A stretch of 43,534 nucleotides of DNA from Pseudomonadota bacterium (GTDB lineage: Bacteria; Pseudomonadota; Alphaproteobacteria; Rickettsiales; Midichloriaceae). The notes under the pieces were generated by a model. That model did not search any database. It was given only the letters and a program-made list of their open reading frames with translations, and was not told the DNA's origin. The DNA is taken from positions 1-43,534 of the forward strand of contig JAFECK010000008.1 of assembly GCA_018242185.1 (NCBI GenBank), in the 5' to 3' direction. This document shows, in pieces, positions 9,290 to 17,311 of the stretch; position 1 is the stretch's first letter, and the number at the start of each line of letters is the position of its first letter. The position numbers were made by a program, and so were the translations under genes.

Positions 9290-10294
9290 CTAAGAGAGAG
9301 CATTGTAAGTGATATTGGCTACTTCTGCGATTGCCTGCGCTTGCATTTCTAGAGAAGAACCTCCTTCAGATGCAGTATACACTGATATAGCAATATGCTC
9401 TCCCTTAGGAGTTACGATAATGCCTACATCATTGGCATAATTGTGAACAGCGCCCCACCATGAGCCGGTTTTATGCATGAGTTTGGCCTCTTTAGGTAAT
9501 AGTTTGCCAATTCGTGGAGATTTATTCTCAGTATGGCTCATAATTTCCAGCAAGAGCTCTGCTTCGCGAGGCTGTAAAATCTTATGCTCTTGTATTTGTG
9601 ACAGTAGCGCAGTCATTGCCTTTGGTGTGGTAGTATCGCGTGTATCGCCGTGCAACCGCTCAGCTATACGCAGCTCGACTTCATCTGGGACCGCGTCAAA
9701 GCGTTTTTTCCAGTCTTGCAGGCTGCGTTGTTTTTGGGACGGGATATAAGTTAGGCCGCTACTATCTAGGAATAGCTGCAATATGGTGCGATCTATCCAT
9801 ATGTCAGTAAGTCCGTTATTATATAGGTATTGGCGTACTGCCTGCGGTCCACCGACCTCGGCAAGTAAGATATCGCTTGCTGTATTATCGCTGATGGCGA
9901 TCATTGGTTCTAGTAAGTTATATATCGAAAGTTCTAGGCCAGGTTTGGTGAGAAAATAGCCCATTTTCCCGGATCCTGGAACTAGTTCATATGGTTCTAT
10001 GCGGATCATTTTATCTAAGGTGAGTTTGTGCGTCTCAATCAAGTGTAATACAGATACAGCTATAGGCAGCTTAACTGTGCTCGCCATCTTGAAACGTTCA
10101 TCAGCGCGCCACTCTAACTTTTTACCAGTTTCCATATTGACTGCGCTTAAGCCTATTTGGCTATGACTCTGCACTTCAAGCGCAGCCATGGTTGATTGGA
10201 ATGTATTTTGCTCAGTCTTTGTCTCAATGCGCACGCATGCAGCCAGCACTAAAGTGCACATCAGTATCAGAAAAAACCTTATATACATAACCAT
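9290..10294 (-). CDS. Class A beta-lactamase-like lipoprotein
   Basis: The 334-residue protein has an N-terminal hydrophobic segment and lipobox LAAC (Cys20), so it is probably a lipid-anchored periplasmic enzyme. Class A serine beta-lactamase motifs are present in order: STVK (Ser72, Lys75), SDN (135-137), the omega-loop end GDTRDTTTP (216-224) and KTG (275-277). Counting back from that Asp, the general-base Glu166 equivalent is Glu207, but the Asn170 equivalent is Ala211. About 35-40 residues are inserted between the WIDRT segment and Glu207. Alternative starts are the ATG at 10294 or at 10288. It lies 46 bases downstream of groEL with a strong hairpin between. Hydrolysis of beta-lactams is inferred; a peptidoglycan-related hydrolase role is the alternative. 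Confidence 0.85.
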   Translation of the reverse strand: MVMYIRFFLILMCTLVLAACVRIETKTEQNTFQSTMAALEVQSHSQIGLSAVNMETGKKLEWRADERFKMASTVKLPIAVSVLHLIETHKLTLDKMIRIEPYELVPGSGKMGYFLTKPGLELSIYNLLEPMIAISDNTASDILLAEVGGPQAVRQYLYNNGLTDIWIDRTILQLFLDSSGLTYIPSQKQRSLQDWKKRFDAVPDEVELRIAERLHGDTRDTTTPKAMTALLSQIQEHKILQPREAELLLEIMSHTENKSPRIGKLLPKEAKLMHKTGSWWGAVHNYANDVGIIVTPKGEHIAISVYTASEGGSSLEMQAQAIAEVANITYNALS

Positions 10295-10307
10295 ACTTCA
10301 AAAGTAA

Positions 10308-10327
10308 GGGGTGCTTTTTAGCACCCC
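10308..10327 (-). terminator. Hairpin terminator after groEL
   Basis: GGGGTGCT (10308-10315) and AGCACCCC (10320-10327) form a perfect 8-bp stem with a 4-base loop. GTAAG and CTTAC flanks allow extension. On the minus strand the stem is followed by TTACTTTTG, a short T-run. It separates groESL from the downstream beta-lactamase gene. Confidence 0.75.
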
Positions 10328-10340
10328 TGCACGCTTACCT

Positions 10341-11993
10341 TTAAAAGCCCATGGACATATCGCCCATGCCGCCCATACCGCCAGCACCACCTGAAGATTT
10401 GTTATCATTCTCAGGCTCATCAATGATGATCGCCGCTGTGGTGATCAACACGCAAGCAGTTGATGCAGCACTCTTAAGCGCAGTACGCACTACTTTTGTG
10501 GGATCTATAATACCAGCATCATAAGCATCTACATACTTCTGAGTGCGAACATCATAAATGTTATTGGTTTTATCTTTTTCCAGCAAAGTTGCCACGATCA
10601 AGCTGCTTTCCAGACCAGCGTTATCAATGATTCTTCGGCATGGTTGAGAAAGTGCGCCACGCATCAAGTCAATACCAGCTTGTTCAGAAGGGTTATGTCC
10701 TTTTAGTTTGCGCAGAGCGTGGTTAGCAGCGTATAAAAGAGCTGTACCGCCACCTGGCACTATACCTTCGGCAATAGCTGCTTTTGTGGCATGCGATGCA
10801 TCGTCAACACGATCTTTTAGCTCTTTCACTTTCATTTCAGTTTCACCACCAACACGGATCACCGCAACGCCGCCAGTGAGCTTAGCTAAACGTTCTTGGA
10901 GTTTCTCGCGGTCATATTCAGAGCTGGTAGAGTCAATCTGGCCGCGAATCTCAGTTGCACGAGCTTTAATGTGGCCCATCTCACCCATGCCGTCTACTAT
11001 AGTGGTATCATCTTTTGTGATAATAACTTTTTTAGCGCGACCTAAGTGGCTGATATTAATGTTTTCTAGTTTATGACCTAAATCTTCACTAATCGCCATG
11101 CCGCCTGTCACCAAAGCGATGTCTTGCAGCATTGCTTTACGACGATCGCCAAAGCCAGGCGCCTTCACAGCCGCTACTTTCAAGCCCCCGCGTAGTTTGT
11201 TAAGTATCAAGGTTGCGAGTGCTTCGCCTTCGACATCTTCCGCGATAATAACAAGAGGTTTAGCAGATTGCACGATAGATTCAAGCAATGGTAGAATCTG
11301 TTGCAAGTTGCTGATCTTTTTTTCTACGATAAGAATATAAGGATTATCCATCTCGCATTGCATCTTTTCAGCGTCAGTTACGAAGTATGGGGATAGGTAG
11401 CCGCGATCAAAATTCATACCCTGTACTATGCGTACCTCAAAATCATCGCTCTTATTAGCTTCTTCAACAGTCACTACGCCATCTTTACCTACCTTCTCAT
11501 AAGCCTCAGCCAACTTCCGGCCGACTTCGGCATCACCGTTAGCAGAAACTGTTGCAACTTGCTCCATTTCTTCAAATGAGGTAACTGGTTTGGACATTTT
11601 TTCAATAGCATCAAGCACAGCTTTCACCGCTTTTTCAATGCCGCGTTGCACATCAGGGGGGTTCATACCGCCAGAAACAACTTGCATACCTTTTGATGCT
11701 ATTGCGCCAATTAGTATAGAAGTTGTAGTTGTGCCATCACCGGCAACGTCATTGGTTTTTGTAGCAGCAATTTTGACAAGCTGAGCACCTATGTTTTTGT
11801 ATGGGTTTTTTGCACCAATATTTTTCGCTACTGTAACACCGTCGCGTGTTTGCCTAGGTGCACCGTATTTACTATCAATGATAACATGTCCACCGCCTGG
11901 TCCTGCAGTCGCTCCTACCACATTGCTTGCCATTTCAATGCCTTCAAGCATTTCTTTACGGGCTTCGAACCCTTCAATAATTACTTTACTCAT
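10341..11993 (-). CDS. groEL: Chaperonin GroEL (Hsp60) with altered ATP-loop residues
   Basis: This 550-residue cytoplasmic chaperonin forms the tetradecameric folding chamber with GroES. Conserved elements are DGVTVAK (Asp51), VAGDGTTT (Asp86, catalytic region), [23 protein letters not shown] and the glycine/methionine tail [13 protein letters not shown]. Unusually, the N-terminal nucleotide loop reads [12 protein letters not shown] (residues 29-40), where most GroELs have TLGPKGRNVVLD: the loop Lys and Arg are Gly and the Asn is His. The following segment GAPRQTRDG is also divergent. The reading frame is intact. It lies 40 bases after groES and starts with ATG at 11993. No second groEL is present in the window. 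Confidence 0.97.
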   Translation of the reverse strand: MSKVIIEGFEARKEMLEGIEMASNVVGATAGPGGGHVIIDSKYGAPRQTRDGVTVAKNIGAKNPYKNIGAQLVKIAATKTNDVAGDGTTTTSILIGAIASKGMQVVSGGMNPPDVQRGIEKAVKAVLDAIEKMSKPVTSFEEMEQVATVSANGDAEVGRKLAEAYEKVGKDGVVTVEEANKSDDFEVRIVQGMNFDRGYLSPYFVTDAEKMQCEMDNPYILIVEKKISNLQQILPLLESIVQSAKPLVIIAEDVEGEALATLILNKLRGGLKVAAVKAPGFGDRRKAMLQDIALVTGGMAISEDLGHKLENINISHLGRAKKVIITKDDTTIVDGMGEMGHIKARATEIRGQIDSTSSEYDREKLQERLAKLTGGVAVIRVGGETEMKVKELKDRVDDASHATKAAIAEGIVPGGGTALLYAANHALRKLKGHNPSEQAGIDLMRGALSQPCRRIIDNAGLESSLIVATLLEKDKTNNIYDVRTQKYVDAYDAGIIDPTKVVRTALKSAASTACVLITTAAIIIDEPENDNKSSGGAGGMGGMGDMSMGF

Positions 11994-12033
11994 AATATTT
12001 CTCCATTTTTATTGTTTATATTGATCTATGTAC

Positions 12034-12345
12034 TTAAGCATCACGTCTCAGAATTGCAAGAATATCAGACTCTTTCATAATCAAATATTCTTGACCTTCA
12101 ATTTTAACTTCAGTGCCACCCCACTTTGCGAATAATACTATATCTCCGGCTTTGACATCGAGTGGGCGTATTTTGCCGGAATCATCAACATGGCCTTGCC
12201 CTACGGCGACGACCTTGCCCTGCACAGGTTTTTCTTTCGCTGTGTCTGGAATAATAATTCCACCAGCAGTTGTGTGTTCGGATTCAATGCGCTCTACTAA
12301 CACTCTATCGTGTAGTGGGCGTATATCAGCGACTTTAAACGTCAT
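12034..12345 (-). CDS. groES: Co-chaperonin GroES
   Basis: The 103-residue protein is the heptameric lid for GroEL. It shows [14 protein letters not shown] at the start, the mobile loop [12 protein letters not shown] and C-terminal [13 protein letters not shown]. Length and sequence are ordinary. It begins at ATG 12345 after an AGAGG ribosome-binding site and precedes groEL in the standard operon order. Confidence 0.97.
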   Translation of the reverse strand: MTFKVADIRPLHDRVLVERIESEHTTAGGIIIPDTAKEKPVQGKVVAVGQGHVDDSGKIRPLDVKAGDIVLFAKWGGTEVKIEGQEYLIMKESDILAILRRDA

Positions 12346-12385
12346 TTGTAACCTCTTTATTAAGTTTAAGTTATTGCCTCAAGTG

Positions 12386-12416
12386 CCCATATAGCACTAG
12401 TTAGTTATATTTCAAG
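12386..12416 (-). promoter_or_regulatory. Candidate heat-shock (RpoH-type) promoter for groESL
   Basis: On the minus strand CTTG (12413-12416) is followed after 17 bases by GCTATATGGG (12386-12395). This differs at one position from the alphaproteobacterial RpoH consensus CTTG-N17/18-CYTATNTNNG as I recall it. It lies about 40 bases upstream of groES. I see no CIRCE inverted repeat. Confidence 0.55.
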
Positions 12417-12483
12417 TGGTGATTTATAAAAAAAGCTGTTGCAATTAAGAAGAGCTGAGGTCATAATCGCACGGTGCTACGTC

Positions 12484-12516
12484 AAAGGCATGAGTACGTT
12501 ATAGTACTCAGCCTTT
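12484..12516. promoter_or_regulatory. Two-tier inverted repeat upstream of tRNA-Leu
   Basis: AAAGGC (12484-12489) pairs with GCCTTT (12511-12516) and GAGTAC (12492-12497) with GTACTC (12504-12509). The hairpin sits eight bases before the tRNA and between divergent transcription units (groESL leftward, tRNA-flhB rightward). It could be an operator or an upstream terminator. Confidence 0.4.
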
Positions 12517-12523
12517 GTATTGT

Positions 12524-12609
12524 GCCCGCGTGATGGAATGGTAGACATAACGGACTTAAAATCCGTGGGGAGTGATCCCATGCCAGTTCAAGTCTGGCCG
12601 CGGGTACCA
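12524..12609 (+). tRNA. tRNA-Leu (anticodon TAA), CCA encoded
   Basis: The acceptor arms GCCCGCG (12524-12530) and CGCGGGT pair, with one G-T wobble. The anticodon stem ACGGA/TCCGT encloses loop CTTAAAA with anticodon TAA at 12557-12559, and the variable arm is long as in leucine tRNAs. CCA is encoded at 12607-12609. flhB starts 17 bases later, so the two may share a transcript. Confidence 0.95.
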
Positions 12610-12626
12610 ACCTGACGGTGTTTATA

Positions 12627-13700
12627 ATGGCCGAAGACCAAGAACAGTCGCAGAAGACGGAAGAGCCCACGCAAAAGCGTATAGAGGAAGCTATACGCCA
12701 GGGCCGAGTTGCTTTTTCTCGAGAAGTTAATACCTTCACGTTGTTTCTTATGATGGCGATTTTTATAAGCTTCCTCATGCCTTATACATTAAGGTATGGC
12801 AATTCACTGCTATATACGTATATAAGCGATGCACATTTGATAAATGTCGCTGATGCTAATGAAGCTGTTGGAGTGCTGAAACGCGTTATAGCACATATAG
12901 CTATTATTGCGGCGGCTCCTTTTTTGATTGCGCTTATTGCAAGTGTTTTGGGTAATTTCCTGCAAAACGGTTTTTTGATAGCACCTGAGGCTTTGCGCTT
13001 TGATCTCAGTCGTATATCAATAATTTCAGGATTACAGCGCCTTTTTTCCATGTCATCGGTAATGGAGTTTGTCAAAAGCCTATTCAAAGTATCTTGTGTG
13101 TCTATAGCAGCATATATGGCCATTTCACAAGATATTGGTTTGTTAGTCAATATTAAACAAATGAGTATGAGCGATTCTCTTACTCTTGCCTTGCATTGCT
13201 TAAATAGATTGCTGATTGCGGTGGTGGTTATGATGGGGATCATTGCTACCATGGACTATATTTATCAACGACATACCTATATGCAGAGTTTGAGAATGAC
13301 TAAACAAGAAGTGAAGGAAGAGTTGCGCCAGAGCGAGGGTAACCCGGAAGTGCGTGCTAAGCTCAAATCGATTAGATCTGAGCGCTCTAAAAAGCGGATG
13401 ATCACTATGGTACCAAAAGCAGATGTGGTGATTACCAACCCAACGCACTATGCAGTTGCCTTGCAATACGAGCCACAGCAGATGCACGCGCCTAAAGTAG
13501 TCGCAAAAGGTATTGATACTGTCGCTTTAAAAATCAAGGAAGTAGCGCTAGAACATAATATACCTGTTATTGAAAATAAAGTGCTAGCCAGGTTGCTTTA
13601 TGAGACAGTGAAGCTAGATCAGTTCATTCAGCCAGAGCACTATGAAGCAGTGGCAAGGCTGATCTATAACATCCTGAAGATGAAGAACAAAGTGAAATAG
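12627..13700 (+). CDS. flhB: Flagellar export apparatus protein FlhB
   Basis: FlhB sits in the inner membrane of the flagellar type III export gate and switches substrate specificity by self-cleavage. The N-terminus MAEDQEQSQKTEEPTQKR is typical. Four hydrophobic regions lie at about residues 36-55, 88-112, 150-175 and 190-212, followed by the cytoplasmic domain with the autocleavage motif NPTH at 271-274. I start it at ATG 12627 because FlhB proteins begin MAED; a GTG at 12618 in the same frame is less likely. The 357-residue length is complete. No other flagellar gene lies nearby. A non-flagellar SctU homologue is the alternative, but the N-terminus favours FlhB. Confidence 0.93.
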   Translation: MAEDQEQSQKTEEPTQKRIEEAIRQGRVAFSREVNTFTLFLMMAIFISFLMPYTLRYGNSLLYTYISDAHLINVADANEAVGVLKRVIAHIAIIAAAPFLIALIASVLGNFLQNGFLIAPEALRFDLSRISIISGLQRLFSMSSVMEFVKSLFKVSCVSIAAYMAISQDIGLLVNIKQMSMSDSLTLALHCLNRLLIAVVVMMGIIATMDYIYQRHTYMQSLRMTKQEVKEELRQSEGNPEVRAKLKSIRSERSKKRMITMVPKADVVITNPTHYAVALQYEPQQMHAPKVVAKGIDTVALKIKEVALEHNIPVIENKVLARLLYETVKLDQFIQPEHYEAVARLIYNILKMKNKVK

Positions 13701-13714
13701 TTGGTAATAAAGGT

Positions 13715-14698
13715 TTATTGCGCGGGTAACAGCTTCATAATGTTTTCCATAAGCTCTATAGGAAGAATAACTTCCAGCTCTAAAACCTTGATTTTTGCCC
13801 GGTAATCTTTAGGAAACTTCACTATGTCTTTGCTGGTTGTGACCACTTGTGCTTGGAGTTTTCCTGCTATGGTGAAAATATTTGCTATCTCCATCTCAGT
13901 AAAGCGGTGGTGGTCCGGGAAAGCTAGTTTGGTAAGTAATTTGGCGCCATTGGTTTCTAAACTATGCCAAAATTTATCTGGATCAGCAATAGCGCAAACG
14001 CCTACGCACTTTTGGTTGCGGATAATCTCTGGATTTTTAACCTGGAGTTGTGCCACATATAATGGTTTATCATTACTGTACTTACTAATAATAATAGGCG
14101 AGGCAGCATTGATGAGTAAAAATGCATTTGCTTTGCTGCAGCCATTTTTGATTGTCTGGCGTAAAGGGCCCGATGGAAGCAACAAGCCATTGCCAAACTG
14201 ATTACCAGCAGTGATCATCATGATTGTGTAATCTTTATGAAGGGTGTTATTCTGCATCCCGTCATCCATCAGCAAGATCTCCGTACCATCTGCTGTGGCC
14301 GCGCGAGCTGATAGAGCCCGGTTAGCGCAAACGTAGGTAGGTGCTACATGCGATAGCAATAGCGCTTCATCGCCTACATCATCCGCGGTATGAACTTGTG
14401 GGTCTGCAACAATAACGCCTGTAGTGCTTTGTCGTTTGCCATAGCCTCTGGTTAAGATAGCCACTTTTTTACCAGCAGCCTGTAAATATCTGGCAATGGC
14501 CATTGTAGTGGGGGTCTTATGGCTACCTCCGATGTTTATGTTGCCAATACAAACTACGGGCACGCTTGATTTATATGGTCGGTTTAAAGAGCAATTAAGT
14601 CGATAATATAGCCACCATAGCAACGAGAAGGGTAATAGTAATACATTAATAATGCCTATCCTATTCCAGAATGGTGGCTTATTTTTCAGTATTTTCAT
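13715..14698 (-). CDS. lpxK: Tetraacyldisaccharide 4'-kinase LpxK
   Basis: LpxK phosphorylates the 4' position of the lipid A disaccharide at the inner membrane. The 327-residue protein has an N-terminal membrane-associated helix (about 14-31), the nucleotide loop GNINIGGSHKTPTT (52-65), LTRGYG and the DDGMQN motif equivalent to the family's DDGFQN. The loop has His60 where P-loops normally have Gly before the Lys; the Lys and Thr are kept. The gene overlaps the end of waaA by 20 bases and is the last gene of an LPS operon on the minus strand, converging on flhB. Confidence 0.93.
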   Translation of the reverse strand: MKILKNKPPFWNRIGIINVLLLPFSLLWWLYYRLNCSLNRPYKSSVPVVCIGNINIGGSHKTPTTMAIARYLQAAGKKVAILTRGYGKRQSTTGVIVADPQVHTADDVGDEALLLSHVAPTYVCANRALSARAATADGTEILLMDDGMQNNTLHKDYTIMMITAGNQFGNGLLLPSGPLRQTIKNGCSKANAFLLINAASPIIISKYSNDKPLYVAQLQVKNPEIIRNQKCVGVCAIADPDKFWHSLETNGAKLLTKLAFPDHHRFTEMEIANIFTIAGKLQAQVVTTSKDIVKFPKDYRAKIKVLELEVILPIELMENIMKLLPAQ

Positions 14699-15953
14699 CC
14701 ACGTATTTTAGTAAAGTGTTAATAGTCTCAGTAAGTATATTCTCGCGGGAAGCAGAAAATTTCAAACAGTTATCCTTATAGCTTTGTAGAGCTGCTGCAT
14801 CTTGCATCAGATGTATCGCGGCTTGTGCAACTGCTGCGGCATCCGCACATGTTATCACAGTATGGTGAGTGGTCATTTCCTCCATGATCGCTGTAAAATT
14901 ATGAATATGCGGGCCAACTATAGGAACACACGCTAGTCTTGCTGGCTCTAGCATATTTTGGCCGCCATGGTCAATAAGAGAGCCGCCTATAAATGCCATT
15001 GGTGTTAGCCTATACCAGAGGCCGAGCTCGCCGATGGTATCAGCCACATAGATCTCAGCTTTGTCATTAATCTTACCGTTTTTGCTGCGTTGCGTGCTAT
15101 TTATGCCTTGTTTAATAGCAGCCGCGATTATTGCTTTGCCATCCTCAGGATGGCGTGGGGCTATAATAGTTAATAATTGAGGGTATTTTTGGCGCAAACT
15201 ACTATGAATGCTCAAGCAAACACTGATTTCACCATGATGTATGCTGCTGCATAAAAATACTGGCCGAAGGCCTATCTGGGCCTTCAACTGCTGTAGATTC
15301 TCTTCATTATACGTTAGTGGAGGGGTGCTATATTTGAGATGGCCTATATAGGTGATGTTGCGTGCGCCTAAGTTAGCGAAGCGTTCATGATCTATTTTTG
15401 TGGATGGGAAAATCAGATCAAAGAGCTGTACTAATGTTGCTGCAGTTTTTGGGTAGTTCGACCATTTATTGAAAGACTTGGTGGACATTCTCGCGTTCAG
15501 CAGGATCAGTGTAATGCTGTGCTTTTTTATACTGCGCAGCAAGTTAGGCCAAATCTCAGAATCAACAAATAGGGCGAGGTCTGGTTGCCATCTTCTTAAA
15601 AAAAGCGCGATATAAGGCGGAGCATCCATTGGTAGGAATTGGATAATTGCGGTTTTGTCTAAGCCTTTCAGGGCTGCTTGGTTGCCAGTTACAGTTATTG
15701 TAGTAATCAGGAAGTGCCAATCTGGGCGCACTTTGTGTAATTCATTAATAACCGGGACAATCGAGTTAACTTCTCCTACGCTTGCAGCATGCAGCCAAAC
15801 CAGCTTGCCTCGTGGCCGTTTCGTATGGCTGATGCCAAAGCGTTCTAGCCAACGGCCTGGTATTTCTTTACCATGCCACCAGCGCTTAAGCACTAATAAC
15901 GGTAGAAATGGCGTAGCTAAGTATGATAGTAGTGTATATAAATGCAGTAACAT
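14679..15953 (-). CDS. waaA: 3-deoxy-D-manno-octulosonic acid transferase (Kdo transferase)
   Basis: WaaA/KdtA adds Kdo to lipid IVA on the cytoplasmic face of the inner membrane. The 424-residue protein has an N-terminal membrane anchor, WLHAASVGEVNSI containing the catalytic Glu region, LITTITVTG, SEIWPN and the C-terminal donor-binding GGSLIDHGGQNMLEP. These are diagnostic. It overlaps the upstream acyltransferase by one base and lpxK downstream, so the three are translationally coupled. Its presence implies a Kdo-containing lipid A. Confidence 0.95.
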   Translation of the reverse strand: MLLHLYTLLSYLATPFLPLLVLKRWWHGKEIPGRWLERFGISHTKRPRGKLVWLHAASVGEVNSIVPVINELHKVRPDWHFLITTITVTGNQAALKGLDKTAIIQFLPMDAPPYIALFLRRWQPDLALFVDSEIWPNLLRSIKKHSITLILLNARMSTKSFNKWSNYPKTAATLVQLFDLIFPSTKIDHERFANLGARNITYIGHLKYSTPPLTYNEENLQQLKAQIGLRPVFLCSSIHHGEISVCLSIHSSLRQKYPQLLTIIAPRHPEDGKAIIAAAIKQGINSTQRSKNGKINDKAEIYVADTIGELGLWYRLTPMAFIGGSLIDHGGQNMLEPARLACVPIVGPHIHNFTAIMEEMTTHHTVITCADAAAVAQAAIHLMQDAAALQSYKDNCLKFSASRENILTETINTLLKYVDENTEK

Positions 15954-16612
15954 TATTCAATCCTCAATCCAAGTTCTTGGTCTAGTAAATCAGCTTGCTT
16001 TACCATGCGCTCTTGTAAAAGCTTTGTTTCTCCTGCTTCCCCATCCTTAAGTATGATTGGTGTGGTGATCTCAAAAATTATGGTGGAAAAAGGCAAAGGG
16101 ATTATGAATCTATCCCAGCTCCTTACTATAACACTCCTGGAAGTGCTGTAACAGCATAGTAACACTGGCACATTTAATTTAGCTGCTATTTTTTGGGCAT
16201 TGCTGTTGATGGTGTATCTTGGCCCCTTTGGTCCATCTGGGGTGACGGCTATTGAGGTGCCGGTATGTAAGCTGTGGATTATGTTTTTAGCGGCTTGCAT
16301 GGCGCCTGTGCGCGAGGAGCCACGCAACGTTTTGAGTTTATGCAGTTGCAGAAACTTGGTGACATATTCTCCATCTCCATGAGTTGAAACTACGGCTGCT
16401 GCATCAGATTTATAGTGTTTGGTGAAGTAGGGTATCAACATTATACGGTTGTGCCAAAAAAACATAATTACGGGGTTGCGGCGCTGCAACATGCTGTCAA
16501 CATCTGTATCAATCCTCATAATTTTTTTGGAGGTGATTACTACTATAGTCACGTAAAGTTTTATCAGTAATGCTGTCAAAGTAGGTAGGAATTGGTGTAG
16601 TATTCTAGGCAT
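15953..16612 (-). CDS. DUF374 lysophospholipid/lipid A acyltransferase family protein
   Basis: The 219-residue protein has the acyltransferase motif WHNR (about residues 53-56), where these enzymes carry the catalytic His, and the DGPKGPRY segment typical of DUF374 (LPLAT superfamily). An N-terminal hydrophobic helix (about 12-28) anchors it to the membrane. Members often lie next to waaA and are thought to acylate lipid A or phospholipids. Here it is the first gene of a coupled DUF374-waaA-lpxK operon, supporting a role in lipid A assembly. The exact acyl acceptor is unknown. Confidence 0.87.
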   Translation of the reverse strand: MPRILHQFLPTLTALLIKLYVTIVVITSKKIMRIDTDVDSMLQRRNPVIMFFWHNRIMLIPYFTKHYKSDAAAVVSTHGDGEYVTKFLQLHKLKTLRGSSRTGAMQAAKNIIHSLHTGTSIAVTPDGPKGPRYTINSNAQKIAAKLNVPVLLCCYSTSRSVIVRSWDRFIIPLPFSTIIFEITTPIILKDGEAGETKLLQERMVKQADLLDQELGLRIE

Positions 16613-16632
16613 ATTGTGGTATGGAATGATGA

Positions 16633-16944
16633 CTACCCAGCAAAACCTGCTATATCAGAAGGAATGCCAAGCTCTTTGGTACGCACATTCCACTCGTTAT
16701 TCGCAGTATTCATAGCATTGTTTACCGCGACGATGATAAGGTCTTCCACCGTTTCTTTTTCTTCTTCGTTTAACAAACTGGGGTCGATAGATATCTTATG
16801 CAACGATAGACTACCTGTAAGGCTTGCCCGCACCAAGCCACCTCCTGATACTCCTTCGAAAACTTTTTCGTTATGCTGCTTTTTAGCGTTTTCCAAATTC
16901 TTCTGCATTGCTTGCGCCTGCTTCATCAACTGCTGTACGTTCAT
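16633..16944 (-). CDS. YbaB/EbfC family nucleoid-associated protein
   Basis: The 103-residue protein begins MNVQQLMKQAQAMQKNLENA and contains the family core (GGGLVRASLTGSLSLHKISIDPSLL). It is a small DNA-binding dimer. In many bacteria the gene follows dnaX, but here dnaX is about 6 kb away and ybaB instead lies 20 bases upstream of the LPS operon, on the same strand. It may be cotranscribed with DUF374-waaA-lpxK. Confidence 0.93.
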   Translation of the reverse strand: MNVQQLMKQAQAMQKNLENAKKQHNEKVFEGVSGGGLVRASLTGSLSLHKISIDPSLLNEEEKETVEDLIIVAVNNAMNTANNEWNVRTKELGIPSDIAGFAG

Positions 16945-17079
16945 ATATCCTCTTGTGGTTTATTATTGCTTGTGATGAGTATAATGTATTAGCAATAGAA
17001 TGTCGAGGTAGTTTTAAGGAGTGTTAAGCAAAGCTGTTTGACTATGTCAATCGTATATCTTATATTACGCATTGCTAAT

Positions 17080-17167
17080 GCGGCCGTGGTGGAATTGGTA
17101 GACACGCAACGTTGAGGTCGTTGTTCCTCATAAGGGATTGAAAGTTCAAGTCTTTTCGGCCGCACCA
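17080..17167 (+). tRNA. tRNA-Leu (anticodon GAG), CCA encoded
   Basis: Acceptor GCGGCCG (17080-17086) pairs with CGGCCGC (17157-17163). The anticodon stem CAACG/CGTTG encloses loop TTGAGGT with anticodon GAG at 17114-17116, the variable arm is long, and CCA is encoded at 17165-17167. This is the second leucine tRNA in the window. Confidence 0.95.
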
Positions 17168-17190
17168 GGCGTGTACAAACTGCTGTTTTC

Positions 17191-17210
17191 ATCTCCGCGC
17201 AGACGGAGAT
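17191..17210. repeat. Hairpin after tRNA-Leu(GAG), possibly a decayed REP-like repeat
   Basis: ATCTCCG (17191-17197) and CGGAGAT (17204-17210) form a perfect 7-bp stem, followed by CCAG as in the REP-like repeats of this window. It may act as a terminator for the tRNA, although no T-run follows. A further resembling fragment, CTGGATTGTCGCCTTCCCGG, occurs downstream around 17242. Confidence 0.45.
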
Positions 17211-17311
17211 CCAGAGTACGCTTATTGAGCCGATTTTCTGGATTGTCGCCTTCCCGGTAATTACAGGTTAATAGTTCGGCAACAACCTTGAGTATAACTA
17301 TGGGCTAAGCA

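Noticed and set aside
12346-12523. CIRCE element before groES
   Set aside because: No TTAGCACTC-N9-GAGTGCTAA pattern is present; only partial similarity around GCACT.
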